Counted from the stretch's first letter, positions 9,914 through 18,686 are shown. The stretch is DNA of 60,453 nt from Halobacillus litoralis (GCF_009856445.1 NZ_WMFA01000014.1:1-60453), one strand, 5' to 3'. The notes: generated by a model from the letters alone, not told the origin. Program-made: numbers and translations.

Positions 9914-11104
9914 ATGAAAAAATATACAGCCATTATACTCGCGGCAGGGCAGGGGAAGCGGATGCTCGCCGGCCGCAATAAACAGTTTTTGAGAATCGGT
10001 GACCAACCGTTAATCTGTCATACCCTTTCCGTCTTTGATGAGGATGATTGGTGTGAAGAGTTGATCTTAGTGACTAACGAACGCGAACGGTCCCAGATGG
10101 AAGAGCTTCTACAAGAATATCCGCTCCGTCAGCCGGTACACCTCGTCAATGGAGGAGCAGAACGGCAGGATAGTGTATTTGCAGGGTTGCAGGCCGTTCG
10201 AAACAGAGGGATTCCTGTGTTTATTCATGACGGGGCCCGTCCGTTTGTCCCTCAGGAGCTCTTACACGAACTGTCGGTGACGACATACGAAAAAGAGGCT
10301 GCTCTTCTTGCCGTACCGGTGACGGATACGATCAAGCAGAAGTCAGATCATGGGTTGGACACATTGGATAGAAGTACGTTATGGGCGGCCCAGACTCCTC
10401 AAGCCTTCTCTTATCATTTGATTTATGATGCGCATGAACGAGCGAGGAAAAGCAGATACTACGGCACAGACGACGCTTCTCTCGTTGAGAGGTTGGATAA
10501 AGAAGTGGCCATCGTGAAGGGAAGCTATGACAATATCAAGCTTACGACTCCAGAAGACTTACATAAAGCCCAAGCTTACTTGAGTAATCAGAGAAATGGA
10601 AAGGTGGAGGATGGCCCTATGTTTCGTGTCGGCCAAGGATTTGATGTACACCAATTGACGGAAGGACGTCCTTGTATCATCGGAGGAATCGAAATCCCAC
10701 ATGAAAAGGGGTTGCTCGGTCATTCAGACGCAGATGTCCTGCTTCACACGATTGCGGATGCGTGTCTTGGAGCAATTGGTGAAGGGGATATCGGCAAACA
10801 TTTTCCAGACACGGATCCTGCATTCAAAGATGCAGACTCAGGGAAACTGCTTCAGCACGTGTGGGATATCGTGACAGAGCGTGGGTATGAACTGGGGAAC
10901 ATGGATTGTACGGTAATCGCCCAGGCTCCTAAAATGGCGCCCTACATTGATCAAATCCGTGAGAGCATCGCCTCTCTCCTTAGGGTGGAACCTGGACGGA
11001 TTAACGTGAAAGCAACAACTACAGAAAAACTCGGCTTTACAGGCCGGAAGGAAGGAATTGCCGCACAAGCGGTCGTCCTTTTGCAAAATAATCAGCATAC
11101 CTAA
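9914..11104 (+). CDS. ispDF: IspD-IspF fusion: MEP cytidylyltransferase / MECDP synthase
   Basis: One 396-residue frame contains two complete enzymes of the non-mevalonate isoprenoid pathway. Residues 1-~230 are IspD (LAAGQGKRM near residue 10, [28 protein letters not shown]), which makes CDP-methylerythritol. Residues 236-396 are IspF (FDVH giving metal ligands Asp244 and His246; HSDADVLLH with His278), which forms the cyclodiphosphate. In B. subtilis these are separate adjacent genes, and IspE, which acts between them, is encoded elsewhere. The junction is only a few residues, and an internal ATG at 10619 has AAGGTGGAGG 8 nt upstream, so free IspF might also be made. Either a real fusion or a lost stop codon through sequencing error would produce this. 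Confidence 0.92.
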   Translation: MKKYTAIILAAGQGKRMLAGRNKQFLRIGDQPLICHTLSVFDEDDWCEELILVTNERERSQMEELLQEYPLRQPVHLVNGGAERQDSVFAGLQAVRNRGIPVFIHDGARPFVPQELLHELSVTTYEKEAALLAVPVTDTIKQKSDHGLDTLDRSTLWAAQTPQAFSYHLIYDAHERARKSRYYGTDDASLVERLDKEVAIVKGSYDNIKLTTPEDLHKAQAYLSNQRNGKVEDGPMFRVGQGFDVHQLTEGRPCIIGGIEIPHEKGLLGHSDADVLLHTIADACLGAIGEGDIGKHFPDTDPAFKDADSGKLLQHVWDIVTERGYELGNMDCTVIAQAPKMAPYIDQIRESIASLLRVEPGRINVKATTTEKLGFTGRKEGIAAQAVVLLQNNQHT

Positions 11105-11161
11105 ACAAAAAGTGATAAAATAAGTCAAGGATATAGACCGGAACAGGAAAGGAGAACAATT

Positions 11162-12631
11162 ATGTCTAACGAAGTAAGGGTGCGTTATGCACCAAGTCCG
11201 ACAGGGCACCTTCACATTGGTAATGCGAGGACAGCTCTATTCAACTACCTTTATGCGAAAAACGCAGGTGGAAAGGTCGTCATTCGTATTGAGGATACGG
11301 ATGAAAAGCGTAACGTCGAGGGCGGAGAAAAGAGCCAGCTCGACTACTTGAAATGGTTGGGTATTGAATGGGACGAGAGTTCAGAAAAAGGGGGCGAATA
11401 TGGTCCCTACCGTCAGATGGAACGTCTGGATATTTACAAGAAATATGTCGATGAACTAATGGAACGCGGTCTTGCTTACAAATGCTATATGACATCAGAA
11501 GAGCTTGAAGCAGAACGTGAAGCGCAAATGGCACGTGGCGAAGCGCCGAAATACTCTGGTGCGCACCGCGACCTTACAGAAGAGCAAATCGCAGCATTTG
11601 AAGCGGAAGGCCGTAAGCCTAGTATTCGTATCCGCGTCCCTGAAAACCATACGTACACGTTCAACGATATCGTCCGTGGGGACATCACTTTTGAGTCCAG
11701 CGATTTTGGTGATTGGGTCATCGTTAAGCAGAACGGAACTCCAACGTATAATTTTGCTGTTGCGATTGATGATTATTTAATGAAAATCACACACGTCCTT
11801 CGCGGGGAAGAGCATATTTCCAATACACCTAAGCAAATGATGGTGTATGAAGCGTTCGACTGGGAAGCTCCAAAGTTCGGTCATATGACATTGATCCTCA
11901 ATGAAGAGCGTAAGAAACTGAGTAAGCGTGACCAGCACATCCTTCAGTTTATTGAACAATATAAGAATCTAGGATACCTTCCGGAAGCTCTCTTCAACTT
12001 CATCACTCTACTAGGGTGGTCGCCAGTCGGGGAAGAAGAAATATTCACACAGGATCAGCTTGTGGAGATCTTTGATGCAGATCGACTATCCACTTCACCA
12101 GCGGTCTTTGACCCGGCGAAGCTGAAGTGGATGAACAATCAGTACATTAAAGCTTCTGATTTGGACCGCGTTGTTGAGCTTGCTCTGCCTCATTTAATTG
12201 AAGCTGGACGCTTGTCTGAAGATATGAGTGAGGAAGATCGAAAGTGGGCTCGTGAGCTTATCAGTCTTTACCAGGAACAATTGAGCTATGGAGCGGAAAT
12301 CGTCGAACTGACCGAATTGTTCTTTAATCAGGAAATTCAGTATGATGAGGCTGCGATGGAAGTCCTTGAAGGAGAACAAGTACCGGAAGTATTGGAAACG
12401 TTCAAGAAGAACCTTCATGAGCTTGAAGAATTCACACCTGAAAACATTAAAAAGCAAATCAAAGCTGTTCAGAAAGAGACAGGGCATAAAGGGAAGAAGT
12501 TGTTTATGCCTGTCCGTGTAGCAACGACCGGTCAAACCCACGGCCCTGAACTTCCGAATGCGATTCATTTGCTTGGACTCGAAACGGTCACGGTTCGTCT
12601 GAATGATGTATTAAGCAAGTTGCAAGCTTAA
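11162..12631 (+). CDS. gltX: Glutamyl-tRNA synthetase
   Basis: A 489-residue class I aminoacyl-tRNA synthetase that charges tRNA-Glu and, in Bacilli lacking GlnRS, also tRNA-Gln for later transamidation. The class I signatures are present: HIGN within [14 protein letters not shown] near the N-terminus and KLSKRD in the middle. The C-terminal third is the helical anticodon-binding domain. ATG 11162 follows AAAGGAGAAC. No T-box is visible in the 57-nt gap from ispDF, in contrast to the cysteine leader downstream. Confidence 0.97.
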   Translation: MSNEVRVRYAPSPTGHLHIGNARTALFNYLYAKNAGGKVVIRIEDTDEKRNVEGGEKSQLDYLKWLGIEWDESSEKGGEYGPYRQMERLDIYKKYVDELMERGLAYKCYMTSEELEAEREAQMARGEAPKYSGAHRDLTEEQIAAFEAEGRKPSIRIRVPENHTYTFNDIVRGDITFESSDFGDWVIVKQNGTPTYNFAVAIDDYLMKITHVLRGEEHISNTPKQMMVYEAFDWEAPKFGHMTLILNEERKKLSKRDQHILQFIEQYKNLGYLPEALFNFITLLGWSPVGEEEIFTQDQLVEIFDADRLSTSPAVFDPAKLKWMNNQYIKASDLDRVVELALPHLIEAGRLSEDMSEEDRKWARELISLYQEQLSYGAEIVELTELFFNQEIQYDEAAMEVLEGEQVPEVLETFKKNLHELEEFTPENIKKQIKAVQKETGHKGKKLFMPVRVATTGQTHGPELPNAIHLLGLETVTVRLNDVLSKLQA

Positions 12632-12635
12632 TTCG

Positions 12636-12664
12636 TTCACAAGTGGGAAAGAATATCATATAGT
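12636..12664 (+). promoter_or_regulatory. Candidate promoter of the cysE-cysS T-box transcript
   Basis: TTCACA (12636-12641), 17 bp, TATAGT (12659-12664), just after gltX and upstream of the T-box leader. Confidence 0.5.
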
Positions 12665-12674
12665 AGAGATACCT

Positions 12675-12921
12675 ATACGAAACGTTGATGAGGAGAAGTA
12701 AGAGGCCCTCTCTTCTACAGAGAGAATCACCACGGCTGGAAGTGGTTCGTAGAGAAGCCTTTGAAATGCACCTCGGAGTCTTCGGCTGAACGAAGTATGC
12801 CGAAGCGGGTACCTTCCGTTATCAAGGATGAAGCGGGGAAAGGTCTAAAAGCCGATCCCAAACAGAGTGGAACCACGTTCGACGCGTCTCTGTGCCATTG
12901 GCACAAAGGCGCGTTTTTTAT
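12675..12921 (+). promoter_or_regulatory. T-box leader specific for tRNA-Cys
   Basis: This leader fills the gap between gltX and cysE. It has a stem-I region (GATGAGGAG near its start), a specifier TGC (cysteine) followed by A at 12767-12769, and the T-box GAGTGGAACCACG at 12865-12877. The TGGA bulge would pair with a CCA end preceded by a U discriminator base, the base found in bacterial tRNA-Cys, which independently supports cysteine. Uncharged tRNA-Cys would stabilise the antiterminator and allow expression of cysE, cysS and the genes behind them. The terminator is listed separately. Confidence 0.92.
12882..12921 (+). terminator. T-box intrinsic terminator
   Basis: ACGCGTCTCTGTGCC (12882-12896) pairs with GGCACAAAGGCGCGT (12900-12914), with one wobble and one mismatch, followed by a T-rich run. 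It is the conditional terminator of the cysteine T-box. Confidence 0.88.
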
Positions 12922-12966
12922 TTTTATGGGGGACGCTTCTGTTTCAGCACAAGGAGGGGAGCAAGT

Positions 12967-13629
12967 ATGGGGCTGTTCAAAATGTTTAAAGAAGATGTGG
13001 ATGTGGTGTTCGATCAAGATCCTGCTGCTCGTTCTTATATTGAAGTGATTCTGACATATTCAGGACTGCATGCGATATGGGCGCACCGGGTGGCCCATGC
13101 TTGTCACAAGCGGAAGTTTTTCTTCCTTGCCCGGCTGATCTCTCAATGGAGCCGCTTCCTGACGGGCATTGAAATACACCCTGGAGCGAAGATCGGGAGA
13201 CGTTTCTTCATTGACCATGGCATGGGCGTCGTTATTGGGGAAACGTGTGAAATTGGTGATAATGTGACGATTTTTCAGGGAGTGACGCTTGGAGGAACAG
13301 GGAAAGAAAAAGGAAAAAGGCACCCGACACTCCTTGATAACTCATTAGTCGCCACGGGAGCGAAAGTGCTGGGATCGATTACGATTGGGGAAAACTCTAA
13401 GGTAGGAGCTGGTTCGGTGGTGCTCCATGATGTTCCGAACAACTCGACGGTTGTCGGTATCCCTGGTCATGTCGTCATCCAGGATGGCAAGAAAGTTCAA
13501 AAGAAGGATCTTGACCATCACAAACTCCCGGACCCTGTGTACGACCGGTTGAACGAAATCGAAAAGGAAATGGCAGAACTGCGCAAAGAATTGAAGGAAA
13601 CCAAAGGAGTGAACCAACATGGCGATTAA
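12967..13629 (+). CDS. cysE: Serine O-acetyltransferase
   Basis: A 220-residue enzyme that acetylates serine with acetyl-CoA, the first step of cysteine synthesis. An N-terminal helical region is followed by a left-handed beta-helix of hexapeptide repeats (from about [15 protein letters not shown] on), with the catalytic His in [11 protein letters not shown] and the GGTGK active-site loop. Start ATG 12967 has AAGGAGGGG upstream and gives the normal length; upstream in-frame ATGs lie inside the T-box terminator. It overlaps cysS by 11 nt, coupling synthesis and charging of cysteine under one tRNA-Cys sensor. Confidence 0.96.
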   Translation: MGLFKMFKEDVDVVFDQDPAARSYIEVILTYSGLHAIWAHRVAHACHKRKFFFLARLISQWSRFLTGIEIHPGAKIGRRFFIDHGMGVVIGETCEIGDNVTIFQGVTLGGTGKEKGKRHPTLLDNSLVATGAKVLGSITIGENSKVGAGSVVLHDVPNNSTVVGIPGHVVIQDGKKVQKKDLDHHKLPDPVYDRLNEIEKEMAELRKELKETKGVNQHGD

Positions 13630-15019
13630 CATATACAACACACTGACAAGAAAAAAAGAACCATTCCAGCCGCTGGAAGAAGGAAAAGTGAAAATGTACG
13701 TTTGCGGTCCAACGGTTTATAACTACATTCACATAGGGAATGCAAGGCCGGCGATCGTATTCGATACAGTGAGAAGGTATTTTGAATACAGAGGATATGA
13801 TGTCCATTATGTACTCAACTTTACAGATGTCGATGACAAATTAATTAAAGCATCGAATGAAATGGGCGAAGGAGTCACAGATATCGCCAATCGTTTCATT
13901 ACGGCATACAAAGAAGACGTTGGGGCACTTGGCGTGAAAGAAGCCGTGGATCATCCGCGTGTGACGGAAAACATGGATGAGATTATCAGCTTTATCCAGG
14001 GGTTGATCGACAAAGGTTTTGCTTATGAAGCAGGAGGGGACGTGTATTTCCGTACGCGCTCTTTCGATCAATACGGAAAGCTTTCCCACCAGTCCATTGA
14101 TGAGTTAAGATCCGGGTCCCGCATTGAAGTCGGGGACAAAAAGGAAGATCCGCTAGACTTCACACTTTGGAAAGATGCGAAGGAAGGCGAAATCACCTGG
14201 GAGAGTCCTTGGGGAAGCGGCCGGCCGGGGTGGCATATCGAGTGCTCAGCGATGGCGAAGAAATACCTTGGAGATACGATTGATATCCATGCGGGCGGGC
14301 AGGATTTAACATTCCCCCACCATGAAAATGAGATTGCGCAATCAGAAGCTCATAACGGGGAATCTTTTGCCCGCTACTGGATGCATAACGGGTATATTAA
14401 TATTGACAATGAAAAAATGTCGAAGTCCTTAGGGAACTTCATCCTTGCCCACGATCTTGTGAAAAAGCATGACCCTCAAGTGATCCGCTTCTTCATGCTG
14501 AGTGTCCAATACCGTCATCCCATCAACTTCAGTGATGAGTTGTTGAAAGGGGCGAAAAGCAGCTTTGATCGTATCAAGAATGCGTATGAAAATATCCAGC
14601 ACCGAAAAAATTCCACGATGAGCTTGAAGGAAGATCAAAGTGAGTGGCTGGATAAAGTGGCTGGATATAAAGAGCAATTCATTAAAGAAATGGATGATGA
14701 CTTCAACACGGCAAACGCGATTTCCGTCCTGTTTGATTTAACCAAAGCGGCAAACCTATATTTACAGGAGGAGCAGACTCACGAAAAAGTCTTAACGGCT
14801 TTTGAAGAGTTGTTCGAAGAATTGACAGGGGTTCTCGGTATTCAACTGCAGGCTCAGGAAGAATTGCTCGATGAGGAAGTGGATGCTCTGATTGAAGAGC
14901 GGAAGCAAGCCAGAAAAAATCGTGACTTCGCGCGTGCCGACGAAATTCGTGATGAGTTGAAAGACCGCAGCATCATCCTTGAAGATACATCCCAGGGCAC
15001 GAGATGGAAGCGGGGGTAG
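13619..15019 (+). CDS. cysS: Cysteinyl-tRNA synthetase
   Basis: A 466-residue class I synthetase that charges tRNA-Cys. The zinc-site cysteine is Cys29 in YVCGPT, followed by HIGN (HIGH-type) and later KMSKS in [18 protein letters not shown] and [15 protein letters not shown] supply the remaining zinc and active-site residues. The C-terminal part is the helical anticodon-binding region. It starts 11 nt before the end of cysE, with its ribosome-binding site inside cysE, and mrnC starts 4 nt after its stop. Confidence 0.97.
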   Translation: MAINIYNTLTRKKEPFQPLEEGKVKMYVCGPTVYNYIHIGNARPAIVFDTVRRYFEYRGYDVHYVLNFTDVDDKLIKASNEMGEGVTDIANRFITAYKEDVGALGVKEAVDHPRVTENMDEIISFIQGLIDKGFAYEAGGDVYFRTRSFDQYGKLSHQSIDELRSGSRIEVGDKKEDPLDFTLWKDAKEGEITWESPWGSGRPGWHIECSAMAKKYLGDTIDIHAGGQDLTFPHHENEIAQSEAHNGESFARYWMHNGYINIDNEKMSKSLGNFILAHDLVKKHDPQVIRFFMLSVQYRHPINFSDELLKGAKSSFDRIKNAYENIQHRKNSTMSLKEDQSEWLDKVAGYKEQFIKEMDDDFNTANAISVLFDLTKAANLYLQEEQTHEKVLTAFEELFEELTGVLGIQLQAQEELLDEEVDALIEERKQARKNRDFARADEIRDELKDRSIILEDTSQGTRWKRG

Positions 15020-15023
15020 GACG

Positions 15024-15431
15024 ATGGCGATTGCAAATGCGAAACAGATGAAGAGTCTTGCTCTCGCCTATATGGGCGACTCTGTTTATGAGCTTTATGT
15101 GAGGCAGCACCTGCTTGAAAAAGGAGAGGTGAAGCCTCAGCATCTTCACCAGGCAGCCATCCAGTTTGTTTCGGCTGTGTCGCAGGCGAATGTGGTTAAT
15201 GTATGGCAGCAGGAAGGAAGGCTCACGGAAGAAGAGGAAGGTGTGCTTAGGAGGGGGCGGAACGCAAAATCGGGATCCGTCCCTAAAAGCACCAACGTAC
15301 AGACTTATCGTTATTCGACCGCATTCGAAGCGGTTTTAGGGTTTTTGTATTTATCGGGCCAGACCGAGCGGCTGGAAACATTGATACAAAACGCTATTCA
15401 AATAGTTGAAGAAAGGAGTGAAGAATCATGA
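15024..15431 (+). CDS. mrnC: Mini-ribonuclease III (23S rRNA 3' maturation)
   Basis: A 135-residue RNase III catalytic domain without the double-stranded RNA-binding domain. In Bacillus this enzyme trims the ends of 23S precursor RNA. The signature YMGDSVYELYVR near the N-terminus contains the catalytic acidic residues. ATG 15024 gives a normal-length protein; a longer in-frame start at 14979 would lie in cysS. The gene is packed between cysS and rlmB, overlapping the latter at ATGA, the usual Bacillus order. Confidence 0.92.
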   Translation: MAIANAKQMKSLALAYMGDSVYELYVRQHLLEKGEVKPQHLHQAAIQFVSAVSQANVVNVWQQEGRLTEEEEGVLRRGRNAKSGSVPKSTNVQTYRYSTAFEAVLGFLYLSGQTERLETLIQNAIQIVEERSEES

Positions 15432-16171
15432 GCGGAGAATGGATCATCGGAAAGAATTCGGTCCAGGAAGCCATCCGGTCAGGCAGACCGATCAATAAAG
15501 TGATGGTATCGGATCAGTTGCAGCACCAGGCGTACAAAAAGCTTGAACAGCTGGCCAAGGAACAAGGGCTCATTGTTCAAAAAGTGCCAAAGAAGAAAAT
15601 TGACCAGCTTGTTGATGGAAATCACCAGGGGGTCATTGCTTCGGTGGCTGCGTATGAATACAGTGATTTGGAAGATTTATTTGCGAAAGCAGAAGAAAGG
15701 GACGAGCCTCCATTTTTCATTATTTGTGATGAAATTGAAGACCCGCATAATCTCGGTTCCATACTGCGGACGGCAGATGCGGCAGGAGCACATGGTGTCA
15801 TCATACCGAAGAGACGTTCTGTTTCTTTAACGGCAACCGTTGCGAAAACGTCGACAGGGGCGATCGAATATATTCCGGTTGCTCGTGTAACGAACCTTGC
15901 CCGGACGATTGATGAGTTGAAGGAAAGGTTTGTCTGGGTGGTAGGTACAGACGCAGTAGGTACAGAAGATTACCGGGAGCTTGACGGGAAAATGCCGATC
16001 GCCCTCGTCATTGGAAGTGAAGGTCGCGGCATGAGCCGATTAACGAAAGATAAGTGTGATTGGACGGTCAGTCTGCCTATGGCCGGAGAAGTAACTTCTT
16101 TGAACGCATCTGTAGCGGCTTCCCTTTTGATGTACGAAGTCTATAGAAAGCGTCATCCGTTAGGGGAATAA
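15428..16171 (+). CDS. rlmB: 23S rRNA 2'-O-ribose methyltransferase (TrmH family)
   Basis: A 247-residue SPOUT methyltransferase. An N-terminal L30e-like substrate-binding domain (to about residue 75) is followed by a SpoU domain with its three motifs: DPHNLGSILRTADAAG, VIGSEGRGM and LPMAGEVTSLNASVAASL. RlmB modifies a conserved guanosine in 23S rRNA in E. coli; the exact target of the Bacillus protein is an inference. Start ATG overlaps the mrnC stop (ATGA). The neighbours mrnC and rae1 also act on RNA of the ribosome. Confidence 0.9.
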   Translation: MSGEWIIGKNSVQEAIRSGRPINKVMVSDQLQHQAYKKLEQLAKEQGLIVQKVPKKKIDQLVDGNHQGVIASVAAYEYSDLEDLFAKAEERDEPPFFIICDEIEDPHNLGSILRTADAAGAHGVIIPKRRSVSLTATVAKTSTGAIEYIPVARVTNLARTIDELKERFVWVVGTDAVGTEDYRELDGKMPIALVIGSEGRGMSRLTKDKCDWTVSLPMAGEVTSLNASVAASLLMYEVYRKRHPLGE

Positions 16172-16174
16172 GGC

Positions 16175-16684
16175 ATGAACGTCTTAATTGTCGATGGATA
16201 CAATATGATTGGCGCTTGGCCGGAATTAAAAAATCTAAAGGAGAAAGATCTCGGCCAGGCCCGGGATCTCCTTATAGAGATGATGGCGGAGTATCAATCA
16301 TACACCGGGGACCGGATCATGATCGTTTTTGATGCATACCATGTCCGGGGAGTTGAAAAAAAACAAAAAAATTACAAAGTTGAAGTTATCTTTACAAAAG
16401 AAAACGAAACCGCTGATGAACGGATTGAAAAACTCGCAGGAGAGTTGAATGATGTTCGTACTCAAGTCTATGTCGCGACGTCAGACTATGCAGAACAACG
16501 GACCATTTTCGGGCAGGGAGCTTTCAGAAAATCAGCAAGAGAACTGTATATTGAAGTGAAGAATATTGAAAACCAAATAGAGAAAGATGTCGAAAGCCAG
16601 AACCAGTACCCTTATCAATCTAAAATACCAATCAATAAAGAGGTAAGGGAACTGTTTGAGAAATGGCGCCGAGGAGATAAATAA
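16175..16684 (+). CDS. rae1: Rae1/YacP, ribosome-associated NYN endoribonuclease
   Basis: A 169-residue NYN-domain (PIN-like) protein. It has the N-terminal VDGYNMIGAWPEL motif with the key aspartate, a second acidic cluster (VFDAYHV), and VATSDYAEQ with a third acidic residue. The B. subtilis homologue enters the ribosomal A site and cleaves certain mRNAs during translation. It follows rlmB after a 3-nt gap and closes the cysES-led transcript before a strong promoter for sigH. Confidence 0.9.
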   Translation: MNVLIVDGYNMIGAWPELKNLKEKDLGQARDLLIEMMAEYQSYTGDRIMIVFDAYHVRGVEKKQKNYKVEVIFTKENETADERIEKLAGELNDVRTQVYVATSDYAEQRTIFGQGAFRKSARELYIEVKNIENQIEKDVESQNQYPYQSKIPINKEVRELFEKWRRGDK

Positions 16685-16697
16685 TTCTGACAACTTG

Positions 16698-16727
16698 TTG
16701 ACGCTTTTCAGAATCGTACTGTATAAT
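16698..16727 (+). promoter_or_regulatory. Sigma-A promoter of sigH
   Basis: TTGACG (16698-16703), an 18-bp spacer and TATAAT (16722-16727), about 40 nt before the sigH start codon. The flanks are A/T-rich; AbrB control as in B. subtilis is possible but not visible. Confidence 0.8.
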
Positions 16728-16765
16728 ATTGCTATATTGAGGTAGCACGGTCGGAGGGATCCTGT

Positions 16766-17422
16766 GTGAGCATCTTACAAACGGAGAAAAGCACCAACGA
16801 TTTGGATCTTAGCAAGCTTGATGACGAAGAAGTCGTTGAACGGATTAATCAAGGACAGGTCCAGGCGCTAGATTACTTGATTAATAAGTACAAGAATTTT
16901 GTGCGGGCGAAAGCTCGGACATACTTTCTTATTGGCGCAGACCGGGAGGATATCGTCCAGGAAGGGATGATCGGTCTTTACAAAGCCATCCGCGATTACA
17001 GAGAAGGCAAGCTGTCATCCTTCAAAGCCTTTGCAGAATTATGTGTCACCCGTCAAATTATCACCGCAATTAAAACCGCCACAAGACAGAAGCATATCCC
17101 GTTGAATTCCTACGTTTCTTTGGACAAGCCTATTTATGATGAGGAATCAGATCGGACATTACTGGATGTCATCGCTGGTTCAAAGGCTATCGACCCACAA
17201 GAATTGATTGTTAATAAAGAGAAGTTTTCAGACATGGAAGAGAAAATGTCAGAGTTATTAAGTGATTTAGAGAAAAAAGTGCTGACCCTCTACTTGGACG
17301 GACGTTCCTACCAGGAGATTTCGGTTGAGCTTGATCGACACGTGAAATCTATTGATAACGCTTTACAACGTGTGAAGAGAAAGCTTGAAAAATACTTGGA
17401 AGTCAATGAAATCACTCTATGA
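16766..17422 (+). CDS. sigH: RNA polymerase sigma factor SigH
   Basis: A 218-residue sigma-70-family factor that directs early sporulation and stationary-phase transcription. Region 2 spans about residues 30-100 (DREDIVQEGMIGLYKAI is the typical 2.2-2.3 segment) and region 4 about 155-215 (LSDLEKKVLTLYLDGRSYQEI). Length equals B. subtilis SigH. The start is GTG 16766 with GGAGGGAT upstream; a GTG two bases earlier is out of frame. Position between rae1 and rpmG matches the conserved arrangement. Confidence 0.96.
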   Translation: MSILQTEKSTNDLDLSKLDDEEVVERINQGQVQALDYLINKYKNFVRAKARTYFLIGADREDIVQEGMIGLYKAIRDYREGKLSSFKAFAELCVTRQIITAIKTATRQKHIPLNSYVSLDKPIYDEESDRTLLDVIAGSKAIDPQELIVNKEKFSDMEEKMSELLSDLEKKVLTLYLDGRSYQEISVELDRHVKSIDNALQRVKRKLEKYLEVNEITL

Positions 17423-17430
17423 AAGCTGCA

Positions 17431-17459
17431 TTGACAGTAATCGGTAAGAGTGCTACATT
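17431..17459 (+). promoter_or_regulatory. Promoter of rpmG-secE
   Basis: Perfect TTGACA (17431-17436), 17 bp, TACATT (17454-17459) with an extended TGC ahead of the -10, immediately after sigH. Confidence 0.75.
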
Positions 17460-17501
17460 TAGTGAGTATGTGTAAACATCTCTAGATTGAGGTGACGGAT
17501 A

Positions 17502-17651
17502 ATGAGAAAAAAAGTCATATTAGCTTGTACAGAATGTTTAAGTCGGAATTATAGTTCATATATAAATCGATCCAACCAATCCGAACGTCTTGAAGTCCGC
17601 AAGTTTTGTAAAAAGTGCGGAACGCATACTTTACACCGCGAGACGAAATAG
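17502..17651 (+). CDS. rpmG: 50S ribosomal protein L33
   Basis: A 49-residue L33 encoded between sigH and secE. It has two zinc-type CxxC pairs, CTEC near residue 9 and CKKC near residue 37, so it is the zinc-binding (C+) form. The ATG at 17502 follows TTGAGGTGACGG. It begins its own transcript from the TTGACA promoter at 17431 and is cotranscribed with secE. The protein reads [11 protein letters not shown] at its start, typical of L33. Confidence 0.93.
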   Translation: MRKKVILACTECLSRNYSSYINRSNQSERLEVRKFCKKCGTHTLHRETK

Positions 17652-17691
17652 AGAAGGAAGCCAGTTGGCGCAAGTTTGGGGGTATTACAGC

Positions 17692-17868
17692 ATGTTTAAG
17701 TTCTTCAAGAATGTAGCACGAGAGATGAAGAAGGTTAGTTGGCCTAAAGGTCAGGAACTGTGGAAGTACACGGTTACGGTTATTTTGACTGTCACTTTCG
17801 TAGCTGTATTCTTCGCTATTGTAGATCTTGGGATTTCCCAAGTGATTGAACTCATCGCTCAAGAATAG
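17692..17868 (+). CDS. secE: SecE, preprotein translocase subunit
   Basis: A 58-residue single-span membrane protein that clamps SecY in the translocon. Its cytoplasmic helix has the conserved KKVSWPKGQEL and is followed by one transmembrane segment (TVILTVTFVAVFFAIVDLG). Two starts are plausible. ATG 17692 has GGGGGT 8 nt upstream and matches the usual N-terminus. TTG 17665 has AGAAGGAAG upstream and would add nine residues. I use ATG. Confidence 0.9.
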   Translation: MFKFFKNVAREMKKVSWPKGQELWKYTVTVILTVTFVAVFFAIVDLGISQVIELIAQE

Positions 17869-17882
17869 TAGAGTGGTTTTTA

Positions 17883-17891
17883 TGCTATAAT
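17883..17891 (+). promoter_or_regulatory. Extended -10 promoter element before nusG
   Basis: TGCTATAAT, a perfect extended -10, just after secE. No good -35 is seen at the expected distance. Transcription would start near 17898, only ~10 nt ahead of the hairpin at 17907. Confidence 0.4.
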
Positions 17892-17906
17892 AGGAGATAG
17901 ACTTAC

Positions 17907-17931
17907 AAAAAACCCGTCCCGCGGGTTTTTT
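17907..17931 (+). terminator. Terminator between secE and nusG
   Basis: AAAAAACCCG (17907-17916) pairs with CGGGTTTTTT (17922-17931) around a short loop. It looks like a full intrinsic terminator and would limit read-through from rpmG-secE into nusG. Confidence 0.8.
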
Positions 17932-17997
17932 CATGTTGGAGTAATATTCATCAACTCTAGTATAAGGGAGGGAAGGGCAAGCACTTGTCCTGCGAAT

Positions 17998-18534
17998 ATG
18001 GAAAAAAGATGGTATGTAGTCCACACCTATTCAGGTTATGAGAACAAGGTGAAAACAAACCTGGAAAAGCGTGTGGAATCAATGGGAATGGAAGACAAGA
18101 TCTTCCGTGTTCTTGTTCCCGAGGACGAAGAAGCAGAAATTAAAAATGGCAAGAGGAAAGTGGCGAAGAAAAAAGTATTTCCTGGTTATGTTTTGGCTGA
18201 AATGGTCATGACAGATGACTCCTGGTACGTGGTACGTAATACGCCAGGTGTTACTGGTTTCGTAGGATCCACTGGTTCCGGTTCTAAGCCGATCCCTCTC
18301 CTGCCTGAAGAAGTAGAAACGGTTCTTAAGCGCATGGGCATGAACGAACAGCCGAAAGCGGAGGTTGACTTCGAGGTGAAGGAAAGTGTTAAAGTGACAG
18401 ACGGACCTTTCGCAAACTTCACAGGATCCATTGAATATATTGATACGGACAAGCAGAAAGTGAAAGTCCACGTCAATATGTTCGGGCGTGAAACCCCGGT
18501 AGAGTTAGACTTTACCCAAATCGAAAAATTATAA
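17998..18534 (+). CDS. nusG: NusG, transcription elongation factor
   Basis: A 178-residue protein with an N-terminal NGN domain (WYVVHTYSGYENKVK at the start; FPGYVLAEM) that binds RNA polymerase, and a C-terminal KOW domain (VTDGPFANFTGSIEYID). In Bacillus NusG promotes pausing. ATG 17998 gives the N-terminus of other NusG proteins. No Shine-Dalgarno lies at a normal distance: GGAGG is at 17967-17971, 26 nt upstream, with a small hairpin (17975-17990) between them that could shorten the effective spacing to about 10 nt. Confidence 0.96.
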   Translation: MEKRWYVVHTYSGYENKVKTNLEKRVESMGMEDKIFRVLVPEDEEAEIKNGKRKVAKKKVFPGYVLAEMVMTDDSWYVVRNTPGVTGFVGSTGSGSKPIPLLPEEVETVLKRMGMNEQPKAEVDFEVKESVKVTDGPFANFTGSIEYIDTDKQKVKVHVNMFGRETPVELDFTQIEKL

Positions 18535-18549
18535 AATTCAACTCTCCCC

Positions 18550-18578
18550 TTGCATATTGGAAATAAAGATGCTAGAAT
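18550..18578 (+). promoter_or_regulatory. Promoter of rplK-rplA
   Basis: TTGCAT (18550-18555), 17 bp, TAGAAT (18573-18578) with an extended TGC. It would start transcription near 18585, giving a ~100-nt leader. Confidence 0.7.
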
Positions 18579-18593
18579 TTTTATGTTCTATAT

Positions 18594-18660
18594 GCGCCCC
18601 AAAAGAGGGCGATTGCGTAGATATCGCAATGAGTGGGAGGGGTTGAACCCTATTACCACA
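18594..18660 (+). promoter_or_regulatory. L1-type autoregulatory leader
   Basis: The leader has a CGCCC/GGGCG hairpin (18595-18611), an ATTGCG/CGCAAT hairpin (18612-18630) and then GTGGGAGGGGTTGAA (18633-18647). The last segment resembles the L1-binding part of 23S rRNA (GTGGGAGGCTTTGAA), the mimicry used when L1 represses its own operon in other bacteria. Control by L1 here is an inference from that similarity. Confidence 0.6.
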
Positions 18661-18686
18661 TCACGGACTTTAAGGAGGTGTGTCTC

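Noticed and set aside
12761-13048. 95-codon plus-strand ORF in the cysE leader
   Set aside because: It spans the T-box specifier, antiterminator and terminator and runs out of frame into cysE; it has no ribosome-binding site.
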